From NCBI GenBank assembly GCA_963678675.1, contig OY783196.1:18966138-19030137 (forward strand): 64,000 nucleotides of DNA. The letters are read 5' to 3'. The notes under the pieces are model-generated. The model saw nothing but the letters and a program-made list of their open reading frames with translations, did no database searches and was not told the origin of the DNA. Positions 22,867 to 36,419 of the stretch are shown here, piece by piece (the first letter of the stretch is position 1; each line of letters opens with the position of its first letter). A program made the position numbers and the translations under genes. The DNA is from Xiphydria camelus. Its lineage: Eukaryota > Arthropoda > Insecta > Hymenoptera > Xiphydriidae.

Positions 22867-25736
22867 GTAGCAACAGAATATTCTTCTTTGATATAGAAAC
22901 TCGTAGTTGTATCCCTGATCCCCATTGCTTTCCCCGAGTCAATAGTTAGTGGTCAATCGAGTTGTCCATGACGTGACAGTATTTAGATCGCTAGATGGAG
23001 CTTCCTTACGTAAACTTGTCATTTGTGGCTCAGCTAGGCTTAGCTCGGCTTGACTTAACCTAATTCTTGGTCTTAGAAGTATCACTCGCACCCCTCTTGG
23101 TACATACAAACGCTCGGGAGGCGAAGGGCTGAGTTAACCTGATTGAGAGCTAAGTCAGGTCGAGCCTGTCAACGGAACGTCGATGCAACCGTACTTATAG
23201 ATTATATTTTGACCGAATGTAATTAGAGAGAGAGAGAGAGAGAGAGAAAGAATGAGCATATCTCATTACGCGCAAAGAGTATAATAAAATACCACAATAT
23301 TGATCGGATAACAGTACCCAAACCCCGTTCAGCTTCGGCAAACTTCAAACACCGGCCTGTTCGCTAAGCGCTACCTAATCTCTCAACAGGGATTCGATTT
23401 GCGCGGGTAAGACTTTCGACGCCTAACAATAATCCAGGATGAAATAGTGGCCGAGCTCAGCTTAGCGCCGAAATCCGACGTAAAACTCTTACCGAGGAGC
23501 AGCATCAAGGAAGCGACGACTTGAAAATTTTAGCGCGCCAAACGACCGTTCATTTATTGCCGCCGGCGACCGGCGTGTTTTTTCCGAGTGCGTGTGTAGG
23601 AAATGTCCTGTGCCTTCGTCGGCGGCCGCGCCTTCGGGACCCCGAAGACTCTACGACGCACGGAAGGGTTCACATACCACGCGGTGAAATTTTTGCACTA
23701 ACGGCCGATGCTCGAAATAGGTGGGAAAGAACTATTCTCAAAAATCTGCTAAAACACGTCGACTTGAAAAACAAACGACGCGATATGACTGACACGTGTA
23801 TCGATCGAGCGAGCGAGCGGCCTCGTGTACGCGTCGCGATGCAGTCGATCGTACCCCAACGGGTGGTGGAATTTTTCACCGATTCCTACGTTAACGTTTA
23901 GGGGAGAAACTCGATGGTCTCGATCGCAATGGATCTCTAGCGACTAATCGTCGATGCAGAAGCATCGAAGCCTCGGATGCAGAAGCGATGCAGGAGTAAC
24001 AGGGTCGAGAGTGTGACGATTTAACGACAATGATAGTGATAAAACCTGTACGGAATTCTACGTAGATTCGTTCGTATAGGTATTTATATACATGTCGTAT
24101 TGAAAAACTGTATAAAAGTCCAATACGCGTTGCGTCGCACGCCATTTCCCAAATTGCATCCACTGATAAGATCGTTATATTTTAAAGTTGACAATCTGAC
24201 GGCTAAATAAAAACTGTAAGAAAATTATTCCGAGAGGGAAAAATTGAATATCTGCGACTAATTTGCAATAACGAGCTCGCGCGGCTTATATCAATGACAC
24301 TATTTATTTCGGTACCACGCGGTACCACTCGTCCAAAATAGGTTAAGCTGTTCAAGTCGAGTTTTGCTTTTACACGCGTAAAAGGTGTGCGTCATATATA
24401 AGCGTGGAGCGAAGGTCGATAACCCGACTTGCCGGTCTTCACGGGCATTCTTCGCGACACACCGGCCCTGACCGATCGGCGGAGGAATTCCTACGGTTCG
24501 GCGGGATGTTTCCTTTTCTTCCAATTCTCAATAACTAATAAGGAAATTACAAGTGGAATGCTCTGCTTCACGCCTACGGCGGCCATTTGGGCCTAATGAT
24601 GCAACATCGAGTCCACCCGATGCAAGACGTCAGGTGGCACATCTACGAGATATGTCGAAATCACGTATCGGGCATGGTATCCCAAAGTCGGGGGTATCAT
24701 ATGTTCCATATGACTCACGTAGGGCCGATAAACAGATGGAGAAGCCCCGAGGTTCGTTGGTCGTTCGACGCTCTTCAATAATATTTGGCTCGTGGTCGAG
24801 ATCTATCGTCTCCACTTTTCTTTCCACCGTGTTAACGATCTTCACGGATTCGACTATACACCTTGGACCCCGCGCAGTACAAACAATTAGCCGTTAAGTG
24901 GCGAGCGTGATGTCCACTAATTGCACTTCAATTACGCCTTTCATTGTGCGTCGCGCCCGATTCGACGTTACGAAATTTACGATGGAAAGTGTCCAGCCGC
25001 GAAGTGCGCGTCTTTGACGAGAATAGCGCGAGCTTCGAACGGACTAGAATCACTTGTGAATATAACAAAAGAACGGATTACTACGTTCTTATATAAATCT
25101 GTATAAATTTTTTGGCGAGATACGGAATCGTGAAAGATCAATACCTGATCGAACGCTTCGTTTAGATTTAGCTGTAGCGAACGAAACGGATGGACACTGA
25201 GAGAAATCTATATTCACACTGGACTCTCTCTGTTTACGATACTTAACAAAATCTGAAGTATTTAGTACACGTACTATAGGACTATATACTGTATTTCTCA
25301 CGCACACTATGAAAAGTATGTGTATTATACATATATATGGAAAGCAGCGCTGTCAAACTGAATTCCTTGGCGAAATTTGGACGTAAATTCCTTATACGTA
25401 TGTATGTATACACCCAACACAAACAAAAACTACGCTTGGGGAAGTACGCCGAATCTTTATATTGGACAAATTTGTATACGAACTTATCACGGAAGACTTT
25501 TATATTTTGTGGCAATGACTGTCGAGGAGATTGTGCCAATGGAGATACTGCATCCATCAATGGGAAAATCTAAAATTGACTTCGAAGTAGAAAAACGTAA
25601 ACTCGGCAATTGTATACATTCTCAAGCATTCACACGTGACTCGAATCGGTATTATCGCGTGTGGAAGAACACGAATTATTAAACTCTTGCAAATACCCGC
25701 CGTGGACCTGCGATTGCACCATGTCTCGTGTTGCAG
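22867..25736. other. Stretch without a supported gene
   Basis: Contains a GA run at about 23,225-23,248. The open frame at about 23,521-23,901 (plus) has protein-like parts near its end (VVEFFTDSYVNV) but no ATG at its start and no clear splice borders. Around 24,560-24,900 several frames are open on both strands and cannot be told apart. Nothing here is called. Confidence 0.4.
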
Positions 25737-25933
25737 ATAAGCCCTCTCTCTCTCCCTCTCACGCGTCACCCGGCGTAACGAAGGATCTGCCGCCGAAGAA
25801 TGCGAGAAGGACGCGGAAACTCTACAGGACGTCGCCGGGAAGGATGCCGTTCGAAAGTGTCACGCCGACAATGAAAGGATCTTCACTCACTGATGACATA
25901 TCCTCGAACACCGATGATGCAGATCTCATCTAG
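25737..25933 (+). CDS. Candidate terminal exon of an unidentified protein
   Basis: A plausible acceptor (GTCTCGTGTTGCAG) precedes 64 codons and a TAG. The exon would start in phase 1. The peptide starts KPSLSPSHASPGVTKDLPPK, has a basic middle (NARRTRKLYR) and ends in an acidic Ser/Asp-rich tail (SSNTDDADLI). This composition suggests a disordered C-terminus. No family recognised and no upstream exon identified. The open frame could be chance. Confidence 0.3.
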
Positions 25934-26414
25934 CGAGGTATCCAGAGCCATAAAACATTCGAATCACGAGCACATCCCAGCATTTCACTGTTAGTTCACT
26001 CGGGCGAATCCTTCGTACGTTAATCGTCATTCGCGCACTGGTCACCCTCTCGCGATCGCGCGGTACCACTCAACGGCGTTCCGTCTGTTAAATCGCGCGT
26101 GGTAGACGGTCGGAAAAGCCAGCAGCCCCATCTGCTCGAGCGCCGACCTCTTCTCTTACTATTCGGAGAACAAAACAAACACGCGCGCTCGCGCGTAACA
26201 GTACCAGACGAGACGGTGGCCAGTGCGCGGGTTCGTATTTAATGACAAAAGGAGAAGTAAGGAAGGAAGTCGAGTGCGTGAGGGATTTTTTGACGAATGC
26301 CACCGGGTGACTCCGACTCGTCGATCGTGAAACGCGGAGTAGACGGCGGCGGCGATCGTGAAGGCGGCCGCTGCGAGAGCTTTGGTACACTATAACAAAT
26401 TCTACGCGGTGCGG

Positions 26415-26489
26415 ACCTATATAGACCACTTTTGGTGTTCGATAACAGTGGCATGAGACTGAATGACACCAGATGTGGTATATATAGGT
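26415..26489. other. 75-bp imperfect hairpin of pre-miRNA size
   Basis: Left arm ACCTATATAGACCAC then TTTTGGTGTTC; right arm reverse-complemented ACCTATATATACCAC then ATCTGGTGTC. The loop is about 23 bases. It could be a small foldback repeat or a precursor hairpin; sequence alone cannot decide. Confidence 0.35.
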
Positions 26490-28809
26490 GTGCACCAGTG
26501 GAATGATGTTAAAAATTAACACCACTTTTTTTTACCATACATAGCTGTACACGAGGAGAAGAGATCCAAGGAGCAATTACTTATGCTTTATACGAGGAAA
26601 GGGAAAGTGGGATAAAACGGAATTAAACGTGAGATCCTTATCGACCATTGCTCGACGTAACGATCTAGGGCACCCTCGGCGTTTCACCCCATTTTTCCCC
26701 AACAGGTACTAGTATTCAGTAAATGAATTCACACGTACCATTAATTGTAACTGAGACTTCAATTTTTCTTAAAATTTTTCAACCGTTCGAGATTCACTAA
26801 ATCGCTAAAGATTATTTTTTATCCGCGAAGATGCTAGGAGAGGGACGCGATAGAGCTCCGATTCCGATTTCTTCCGGAACTGGTCTCTCGAAATTGCGCG
26901 CGAGGCCTCCGCTACTCATCAACATACATATACACGCATCGAGCACGCATGATTGCGCCGACCAAAAGGCGCTAGGGTTATTTCGAACCTCAAGCACAAG
27001 TAACACCCGCTTAAAGTGGTAGGTTAAAGCACGGCGTTGCACCAAGAGGCAACATCTTCGACCGGCTACGCTTGTCTCGCGGTGATTCACGCGATCGAGC
27101 TCGCGAATACGCGTGCGTGCTCGCCGTGTGTGTCTGGTATTATTTTTAGCATGTGATGAAGTGCGTGGTGCGGCGTTCTATAGGGAAAGTCTCGTTCTTT
27201 ACAGCTACCTAGTATATTAGGTCATCTCGCGGGCTTGGCTCGAGTAACGAACGACGCGGTACGGCTCTCTGTCACTAAAGGCCGCGCGCGTTTGTCTCGA
27301 ACCTGTAAAGCCGATTGCTCGCTTACCGCACCCTCTACGCGGAGCTCCGCTCACCGGGAAGCTATTCATGTCACTGCGGACGATCGTCGATGTAACCAAA
27401 TTTTTGAACGACGAAACGATCGAGGAGGTATTGCCACGTGGAGCTCGTTAGGTCGATGCCGAACTATCGAACGATGGCAACGAAAGTGTATTAAAAGTGA
27501 AACGAGGGTGATAAACACTCGCGGAGAGCGAAGGTAGATATATGCATCCCCGTGGAAGATATGATTGCGATCGACGAAGACGAATCGTGGGTTTAAATTT
27601 CGGGGTACCAAGACGTACCACCGATCATCGACGAGGATCAGGAAATACCTGCCGTGCCAGCCGCGCGATGGAATGCGTGAAGTTCAAAGGAAACGTAAAG
27701 AGACGCGAAGAAACGGATGGTCGCGCTCGTAAAGTGGTCGCGACCGACGACGACGACGACGACGTGCGTATGTATACACATTATATAATACGTATGTGGA
27801 AGCCCGGCGCACGCGAAGGCGCCAGCCTCAATGAAATAACTTCGGCGTGAGCCGGCGCGCGTTACAACCGTGAATCTTCTTCCTCCCGTATTTTCCACGC
27901 GTGTCTATTATCCTCCTCTTCCGCCTGGGCTCGTCCCTCTTCCTTATATGTATATATATCTGCGCGCGTCAAAACCTCTAGCGCGCGGACGTTCTATTTT
28001 TTCCCACCTCGGCACGCGAAGAATATTATCGTCCCTTGCGAATTACGCAGCGGCGCGGAAATTTGTCAGAGAATCGCTAATTGCGAAAGAATAGCCGCGA
28101 GAAGACGTCAGCCCCTCTTTGCGAAAGCGTCCAACCGATTTCACAACTTCGCTCGGACACCCGACCGTCGCGTACCCTAAACGCTTCCGAATGGGAAGCG
28201 GTCGGATGACCACCGAAAGCGTGGGCGGCCGACACCTACCGTGGCTCTCCGTAACGAGCTCGCGAGTTGACCCAAGTCCTAATATAGCGGGAAGTAAAGT
28301 AGTGCGACAATGAGTAATTCCGCGGTCCGGTGGCGGTTTCGCCGCAGACGGGAAGCACCGCCCGTGACGAGTCTTCGAGACGAGGATGTGGATGTTAACC
28401 CGTTGCGGTTTCTAAGGGCAATGCAAATGGATCTTCGTCGGACCAATTGGTCCGGACGATATCCTCAATTTCGCATTACGTTCCGAGGAAACAATCACCG
28501 CCGGAACTTCGCTTCCCGGAGCTCCGTATAACTTCGCGCCGTATAAAAATCGCCGAAAGCGTCACGTCGTTGTCTGCTTCGTCCGGAAATATACGGCGCA
28601 ATTGACGAACGGCCGACGCACGGGCCCCGTCTACATCGTCTCGAAGGAACGGCCTGGTCATTCTCGAAATGTTCGCGAGAGTCCGACCCGTGGAGTCTCG
28701 ATTGAGGTCGCCGATCGATCGACGCGATCTTCGCGCGCGACCTTACGGACGAGACGTCGAGAACAGGTTCCGATGGCGGGAGAGCAATGACAATCGTCTC
28801 GAGTGTCGT

Positions 28810-28832
28810 TCACACACACACACACACACACA
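28810..28832. repeat. (CA)n microsatellite
   Basis: About eleven CA units in CpG-rich sequence. Confidence 0.9.
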
Positions 28833-29089
28833 ACTCGGCTATAGTAGACGCGACCACACGATTGTCCCGCGCGCGTCGAGCGTTTTCTCGCCGTACGGAA
28901 GAATCACCCGCTATCAAGGCGAGCGACTCGTAATCAAAACACTATTAGCCGGCTAATTCGCCGCGTGTAGCTATGCTATTATCGACAGACTCTGACTCAC
29001 GTGACGCGATCGGCAACAAATATTTGCCGGATCGAGTTATTTCGATCGGGCAACGCGCGTGATCGGCGTTGCCGCACTGAAAGGAATTG

Positions 29090-29670
29090 TACGCAATCGT
29101 AGCAAAAAAATTACTTGCTAGAGCAAAAATTAATTACTTCAAATTGCTACTGTTAAATGATATTACTGAGATTTCAAAGAAAATTTTTTGTTTTTGCAGC
29201 AAACAAATATTTACTAAGACCTAATATTTTTGTTGCTGTAACAAATAAGATTTGCAATAAAATTAAGTTCTGTGAATAAAGTATTATATTTCTCATGATT
29301 AGAGTGGATCACATTTTTGTTCTTACGATGCGCTATACTTGCTACATTAGCTGCAATACCTTTTAGCAAGGATATGACTGACGGGAATTGGGAAGAATAT
29401 TGTTTACGACGGCAAAATTTTTACCAGCAATAACAATCCATACACGGCAAACTTACTTAAGCTGTAACAAGGATATTATATTTTGTTGTTCCCATAAATT
29501 TGTTTACGGGGACAGCAAATATTTTTACTGAAGAAATATCAATGTGATTGCAGTAACACTTGCTACTATCGGATATATATTTTGTTGTCGGAGATAATAT
29601 TTTTGTCATGATAGCAAAAAATTCTCAACAAAAACTAGTGTTGCTGAGACTGCGAAATCATTTTTTTTTC
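29090..29670. repeat. AT-rich block with recurring GCAAAAA / TTTTTGTTGC motifs
   Basis: An AT-rich island inside GC-rich flanks, in which short motifs such as AGCAAAAA, TTGCTGTAACAA and TTTTTGTTG recur in both orientations. It could be a decayed transposon, but I cannot define its ends. Confidence 0.35.
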
Positions 29671-32600
29671 AATATGATGTCTAATCGTTAATCACGAATT
29701 CCGATGGAGATGTGAGAAAACGCTTCGCTATCGCAGAATTATCGAGTTTCTATTTAGAGACTAGGTTGCCATTCGGGTAATTACGCGCGATTGCGATTAA
29801 TAATCGGCATTTATCGCGGAATTACGAGAAGGCGTATTACGTGTGTTACGTTAATCGCGCTCGGACCTAATCTCTGCGCCGCGTATAAGTTCCGAAGTGA
29901 GATCTCCGCCAGTGAAGAAGTCAACCCACGCAAATTTCCTGTAACCAACGTCACGACTTACGCGTCACTCGACAATCTCGACATTCGACATGCTCGATAT
30001 TCAGTTCCCCGGTGGGAATTGCGATTCTGGTTATATTTACTGTATCGTTTTCCACGGTTGAGATCCTGTTACGCATATTGCGGGCGGACCGGTATACACG
30101 GGACGTCGCATATAAACGGCTTTCAATCTAGCAGCGATTTTTATTGCACCGTTAATCGCCGCTCGGCTCGTAAAAAGTGCGAGGATAAGCGCGGAAAAAA
30201 GTGTGGCAAAAGACGCGTGTACTCACCTCGGAGAAATCACGGCACGGCAGAAAAACCCAGGCCGTAGTTGGTCTCTGCAACAAAACGAAATAATGTTGAT
30301 TTATCATCGTAAGAATTTAATTCTCGCGAAACGATCTAAATTTTACAAATAATCATAATTATATTCCTCTCTATGTGGAACGATGCGGGAAGAATTAGTG
30401 GGTCTTCGTTCCGTTGACGCAAGCGGTGCAAGTTGCGGTTTTTTTTACAATAAAATCTAGCGACTATACGTATATAAATTGAATGACTTTGACGTAACAG
30501 CCTCGCCGCATCTGCGGTCGAATTCGGAAATGTATACTCGACGAGGAAGGGACACGAGCACGCGAAACGGGATGCGTCCTGCGATATATCCCCTATCCTT
30601 TTAGCCTGCGGTCTCGTCGAGTTACAGGAGATACCTACAATGTGCCGAGCGCGAGCGATTGCGGTAATGTCCGCTTAATAAAAAAACAAAAGAAAAGAAA
30701 AAAACCAGTCATCCTTCGAGCGCGCGCGTATTGTTTCTTAATAACCGTGCATCTTGAATCACGGCCGAGCGTCGTTGTGCAGTTTAGACGCGAAGCGATT
30801 GACGGCGATGCGATCATTTTTGCATTTGCGAACGCGACGAATCCCCTCGTCGATATGTATGACGCCAATCAGAGGAGACGCGATCAATGCTGAAAAATTA
30901 GGGCGGAGAGACGATCTTTCGCGGAGGCGTCAAAGGATTTCGGAGAAACCCGGATCGCTCGATCGATCTAGTCCATCGATGGAATTCGGATGCAATTCGA
31001 GCATGACGAGAAGAAACGATCCGACCGCAAGTCGGACAGGAACTCGACGTCGATGACGCGGAAGAAAGTCTGCGGCTATAATTCGGCACGGAGCGACCTT
31101 GTGACGTGGAAGGAAACTGCGGCGAGAAAACGGAGGGAGCGGTCCGAGCTCGGAAGAGCAGAAGGAGGAGGAGGAGGATGCGAGTGAACCGCAAAAATTG
31201 AAGTTCGCCGCGGTTACGAAAAAGTTGACAGGGGCGAAAGGAATTCTCGCGATATCCTTCTCTCGGGAAATCGCCGGCATTCCTCGCGCGAGGCATCCGT
31301 CCTTCGCCTACTTATTCCCCGGTGTCGATCAGCGGACGTCGGATGCTGCGCGGTGCGCCGATCGAGCGCATCATGGGCACCGCGCACGGGATTACCGGGA
31401 TTAGTCACATTTTCGAGAGATTCCGCATGCAGATTCTCGGGGCATCCGGTGGCGTTTCGGGGAGGATCGGTAGACGTTTACGCGAGGGAGGAAAAACTTT
31501 AAATCGCCGTATCTGGAACGATAAAACGGTAGGTAACTTGCAAGACGATCGACGGAAGTTGCCGCGAAAGGGTATATCGGAGGATTTCGTAGACGAGGTC
31601 GCTTCGTCACTACGCGATACATTAACAGAGTTCGTTGAACCAGCCTCGAGATCTTAGGTGTGACATATGAAAAAAGAACCATATCGATACAACCACGATT
31701 TACAGTCGCTCCGAGCGTCTCGCGGCTGGATCGCAAGACGGAACGATTTAGTTGTCGCGGTAATTTTTTACCGACATTTTTCCACTCGTCATTCCGCAGA
31801 TTACGTCATTCATCTCGAGCCGGACACTGTCGATGACGATCGCACAGTGTAAACTACGTCGACCTCTTTGTTTCGCGTCCGCGTGGCCAACTCCCCGAAA
31901 CGTTTAGGCAAAGTCCAGCGAGGATCAAGAAGGTGAAATTTAGCGACGCGCGAATCCAGTTATCGGAAGGCGACTCTCGTTGGTATCTGGTGATATTTCT
32001 CGATTTACCCGCTACAACGCAGGAAAAGAGGAGAAAATCCTCGGATCGCTTCTTCCTCTCCCCGCAAAACCCACGCGGCTTATCACGACCGCACCCGTTC
32101 GTATTTCCGCCTCCATAAGACGCGCGACCATTCCCGCGGTTGTTTGCGGTCGTGGAATTTGTAAATTGTGTACCGGGTGGTGCGCTCCTGACGTCGCATA
32201 CCGAGAAGACCAAGTCGCTGCAGCCGTAGCGTCCGCCCTGGAATCCGATCGCGCGCGCACCTAGTATACCCATACATACGTACACGTGTACGGGGCATCA
32301 CCTCCCGCGCGTACATTCGCGCCGTGTCCGCGTGCGTCCACGTAGAGATCGCTTCCTCCGGATGATTCACGTAGTTCGCGCTCCCCGTCGAAGAGGTGCG
32401 GATCTCGAGTCCGTGGGGAGGGGACGTACGAATATCGCACGGTGTCGCGTTACCCTTCGTTGTCGACTTTGCGCACCTGTGCCTCGTCTCAGTTGGCATC
32501 GCACCACGCATTCTCAAAGCTATCGCCCCATTGGCATCGTCGCTGTTTTTGATAAGATTATTGACCCCTGCCCCCCTCCCGCCACCCTCACATCTCCCTA

Positions 32601-32913
32601 TCGAGCTGCTATCGGGACGACTCCGAGCGTGCGTGACGCGCACGCCATCCACGCTTCGTTCATTCATGAGATCGTTCGTTCATCCGGATCGGACTCGAAG
32701 GGTTGGGATGGGACATCTTATCGCGCGCATTGAGAGATAAAGCTGTTTCTTTTCTTTCTTCTTCTGTTGATTCTATTCTGTGCGTATATATATGCGTGCA
32801 GGATAAACATTGTGCCGAGGATACGTTTCATCGTAGAATAAAATGAGTGGAACGATGACCCCTTGAGATTTTGCCAAGAACCGAAATCTCTGAAACTGAT
32901 CCCGCGACAAGTC

Positions 32914-33159
32914 TATATCGTCGGCTGAATGTAAGAACTAGGTAACTCAAAATTCGGCTACTTTTAGTTGTCTACGTTTTAACATAGTCAAAATAAAGCA
33001 GAACTTATTGCAAAAACTAAATAACTGGTTGAGAAGTATATAGTGGCGATATTTAGTTTTTGCAATAACTTCTGCTTTATTTCGACTGTGTTAAAACGTA
33101 GACAAATAAAAGTAGCCGAATTTTGAGTTACCTAGTTCTTACATTCAGCCGACGATATA
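32914..33159. mobile_element. 246-bp foldback element (long hairpin)
   Basis: Two arms of about 105-110 bp are reverse complements with only a few mismatches. Both start TATATCGTCGGCTGAATGTA and run through CTAGGTAACTCAAAATTCGG and GCAAAAACTAAATA to a short loop (about 25 bp, CTGGTTGAGAAG...). It has no coding capacity. The arms end in TATA, compatible with a TA target, but the duplication cannot be separated from the arm. Confidence 0.75.
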
Positions 33160-33460
33160 ATGCATATAAATACTGAATACGAATTTTCTCGGTTTAGAGT
33201 TAACGATTGATCGTTAGATGTATGGACAGAGTGCGCCGGCCGGGATCGCGTCTCGATCGTCCGGCGTTCGTTGAATCACTTCGTTCCCGGAAAACGTTTC
33301 TGCTCATCTCGAAGCAATGTCTCGACGACACCTTACGGAACGGAGGCTCTTAACCTCATTCCAAAGCGGAGACGAGGCCGTACAGGGTTACTTTTAAGGA
33401 TGCTACTTTCTTGGAAAGAAATCCGCCGATTTTTCGAAAAAAAAAATCGACGATCGTCAC

Positions 33461-33991
33461 CTTCTGTTGCGCCATACCCTGGACTGATTCTAAATATACG
33501 CAGAAGGAAGGCCGATAAAGTTGTGGATTTTGCTGTGAGTCTAAATTCTTGCAGACCGCTAGATCAGGAAGAATCGTGGATAACTCCGAAATTACCTCCT
33601 TTCCTTTCAAGAGGTCTACGTTTAAACTTCATTTCAAACCGAGTGGCAGTAGATGCTTAATTTGATATTAACAGTGGTTAACGCAAGCCCCGTAACACGT
33701 TGAAATACCGAGCAGGAAAAAAATGCCGTTCAAAGAAATCCTCAGGTAATCGGGGTTACCCGACGCTCCTTCGTGAGACCTGGGCGAAGCACGTCGAGAG
33801 ATCCTGTACAAATGTATCTACGTCAATGAGAGTCGATCCGATCGCTGTACCGAGAAGAGTCGCGAGTTGTCCCGAGAATAGATCGCCCCCGCGACCGAAA
33901 ATAAATCTCCCCTCCATCGGATCGAAATTTTTGGAGACGTTGTCATCGCAGCTCCCAGTTTGCATAACGGCCGAAAGAATGCTCTGAATCA
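33461..33991 (-). CDS. Candidate two-exon segment of an unidentified protein
   Basis: The first exon, 33,991-33,780, follows a strong pyrimidine tract and acceptor (CCGCTTCCTCTGCTGCAG). It is open for 70 codons from phase 1 and reads IQSILSAVMQ...DPMEGRFIFG...LLGTAIGSTLIDVDTFVQDL...CFAQ, ending before a weak GTCTCA donor; GTAACC 18 bp later is an alternative. The second candidate exon, 33,583-33,461, reads LSTILPDLAV CKNLDSQQNP and SFCVYLESVQGMAQQK, ending before GTGACG. Its acceptor is weak. Both have balanced, protein-like composition and compatible phases. I recognise no family, and upstream and downstream exons were not found. Confidence 0.3.
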
Positions 33992-36419
33992 CTGCAGCAG
34001 AGGAAGCGGGGAAATATCTGGCGCCGAAGAGGTGGACCGCGTGTACGACATTGCGGATGTTTAGTCACGAGTCGCCGCGCTTTTTAGGGCCTTACGAAAC
34101 GGTCGGTCCCGTTAGCGCGCGTGCTCGAGTTGCAACAACTGACGCAAGGCTCTCTTCCGCCAGGTAACGCGATCGCGCCGTTGCGAAAATCGTCTCCTCG
34201 CCCGCAGCGTTCGCCGGGAACTCTTTGTGGAGGAAAAGGAGTCACCCGACGACCCTCTCGACTTCCCCTTTATTTCCACTCCTCTCTCAAGGCTCGTGAA
34301 TTGATTTCATCTCGGAATTACCAAGGTGGCATTCATCGAAGCCCGCGCGCGCGATCGATACCGACGACCGTCGGATCGATTTCCCAACGAACGTTATCGC
34401 GGCTGGAGTCGCTGGCTGGCGAACGAGATGCAAACGTTTTCTCTCTTTCGCGAGGGCCCGAGTTTTCGTGGAATGTCACCTTCGATTCTCGATCCCTCGA
34501 GGGGAGGCCCGAAGAAGGGAGACGCGTGGAATTTTTTTAAGGGGCGTCGATCCACGTGTAAAGTCGTCGCAGCGAGGTCGCAAAGTCCACGGCCCACGTC
34601 GGGCCCGATGCTCGACAATTATTACAAATTAATCGCTTCACCCCCCACGCGAGTGTTCCTCTGTTTTCATAGACATTGTGTCGCTTAATTGGTAACACAA
34701 TTATTGACATAACGAGGTCTCATTAACACGCGGAATCTGAGAATCCACTAAAACGCTGCATTCTTGCCGGTCAACTCACCGGTGGATACCTATACGAAGA
34801 TTATCCGGCGGACTCCCCGTTACGTGTGAAATTAAGAATTTCGAATCGCTAGACCGATTGCCGCCTCCGCTGGCACCCGTTCGATGGATCCGTCGAAGAC
34901 CAATGTTTTTTTTTCCAAACTGTATTTTAATTAACGTCCCCTTTATGATAATCGGTATCGAATTTCCTAAATTCCATCGAAATTGACGGTTTTTCCAAAC
35001 AGTTCGTTAAGCGAGCTGTACGATATCTGGGTCATGGTACTTTATCGGAATTTCGTCGAAAATTGCGTAAATTTTATTATGATGCGAGTCGTCGTGTTAT
35101 CGGACCTGGAAGAACCTCGTTCGCGCGACTCGAAACTTCCGGGTCGCGCGAGATCCTCGGATGAATCGCTTGCGAGGGGAAGGAAGCAGTCGTGAGAATC
35201 ATCGAGCGTGCTTCGCAGCTCTCGGCCCTTGACGTTCGGCATTTACATACGTTGAGGAATCCTACTACGAGATGTTTTCGTTGACATATATATGTACTCC
35301 GGTGTCAACTATATTCACGTACTTGACGTGCACAACGAGTTCAACGAGTAAATAAATGATATCGTCAAAGAGAAATTCGGTGTCTCGTACGAATGAGAGG
35401 AATAAAAAGATTGATAAAAGATCGCACGAGTAAGAATACCAAAAATAAAATACAGCAAACGAATTGACATATGGAATCGATGGATACTCGAAACGCTTAG
35501 ACTGGTGCTAACGTATAAATATTTGGAAACCAATAATTAAATAAGCATTAAATAAGGTGCAAGAGGCACGTGCTGTGACCGTCCTCCTTGAGAAATACTT
35601 AACGACTGTCCGTAGACAAGTCGACGACGATGCTGAAAGTATAAGAACGTGGTATTTATTTGTGAAACGAACATCAGGAAGAATATAATTAACGTTTTTT
35701 TTTTCCATTAAACGTCTTTCGCTTGAAAATTTCCAATTTTTCCAATAAGTATCTAGAATAAGTAACAATCACCAATTAACGTGATATGTACGATGACATG
35801 AAGATAAAATATGAGAAAATATTCTACACTGCACACACACACAGGTATGTAATAATCTGACAAAGTATAATTGTAATATATTCCTATCAAAGTAAAAAAA
35901 ACCCAAAAATGTTCTTCATTTATATGCAAACATTAGACCCAGTCACCTAGTCACAATCGCTTCTCGCAATTCTCACATAAACGCGGGAAACCCAGTGTTC
36001 AGATGACAAGCGTTCAGCATTATCCGAATTCACACAGTTTGCGGCGTGACGTAGGCAAAAAAAAAAGCACGAACCGTCACAGTGACCCCTGCGGAGCCGA
36101 GTCTATTTCAGACCGGTCAGTAACGCGCGACCATCCTTATTTCACTATTACCTACTCGCATGGCATCAGAAGGAGGCGAATTTGCATACCGGTATCGTTA
36201 TTTTTACGCAACGCGTTATAGACGGCAAGGCCGTGGACGGACGATTCGAAGAAATCACGAGGGAATTCGCACGCGGTGACACTCGGGTCCGTTCACGAGA
36301 GAGCACGCCTTTCGTGAAAAAAAAAAGAGAATTTCTCAGTCTCACACACACATCTTAATTCAATCATATTTTTTTCCTTCTTACGTTCTCTCAATTAGTC
36401 ATTGGAAATTCGTTATCTT
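33992..36419. other. Stretch without a supported gene
   Basis: Mixed, partly AT-rich sequence (notably 35,240-35,960) with no convincing exon, repeat family or regulatory motif beyond a (CA)n run near 35,832. Confidence 0.5.

Larger units (their letters stand above)
25934..32913. other. Long gene-poor stretch
   Basis: No supported gene. It includes a hairpin at 26,415-26,489, a (GAC)n run at about 27,747-27,763, a (CA)n run at 28,810-28,832 and an AT-rich repetitive block at 29,090-29,670. The 158-codon open frame at 29,791-30,267 has no recognisable domain or splice borders. Other long frames in the CpG-rich parts are open on both strands and look like shadows. Confidence 0.45.

Noticed and set aside
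23225..23248. GA run near 23.2 kb as an insertion target
   Set aside because: Flanking sequences on both sides show no similarity to the LINE 3' UTR.
29791..30267. 158-codon plus-strand ORF
   Set aside because: No ATG in good context, no recognisable motif, and it includes an Arg/Lys-rich tail of low complexity; could be chance.
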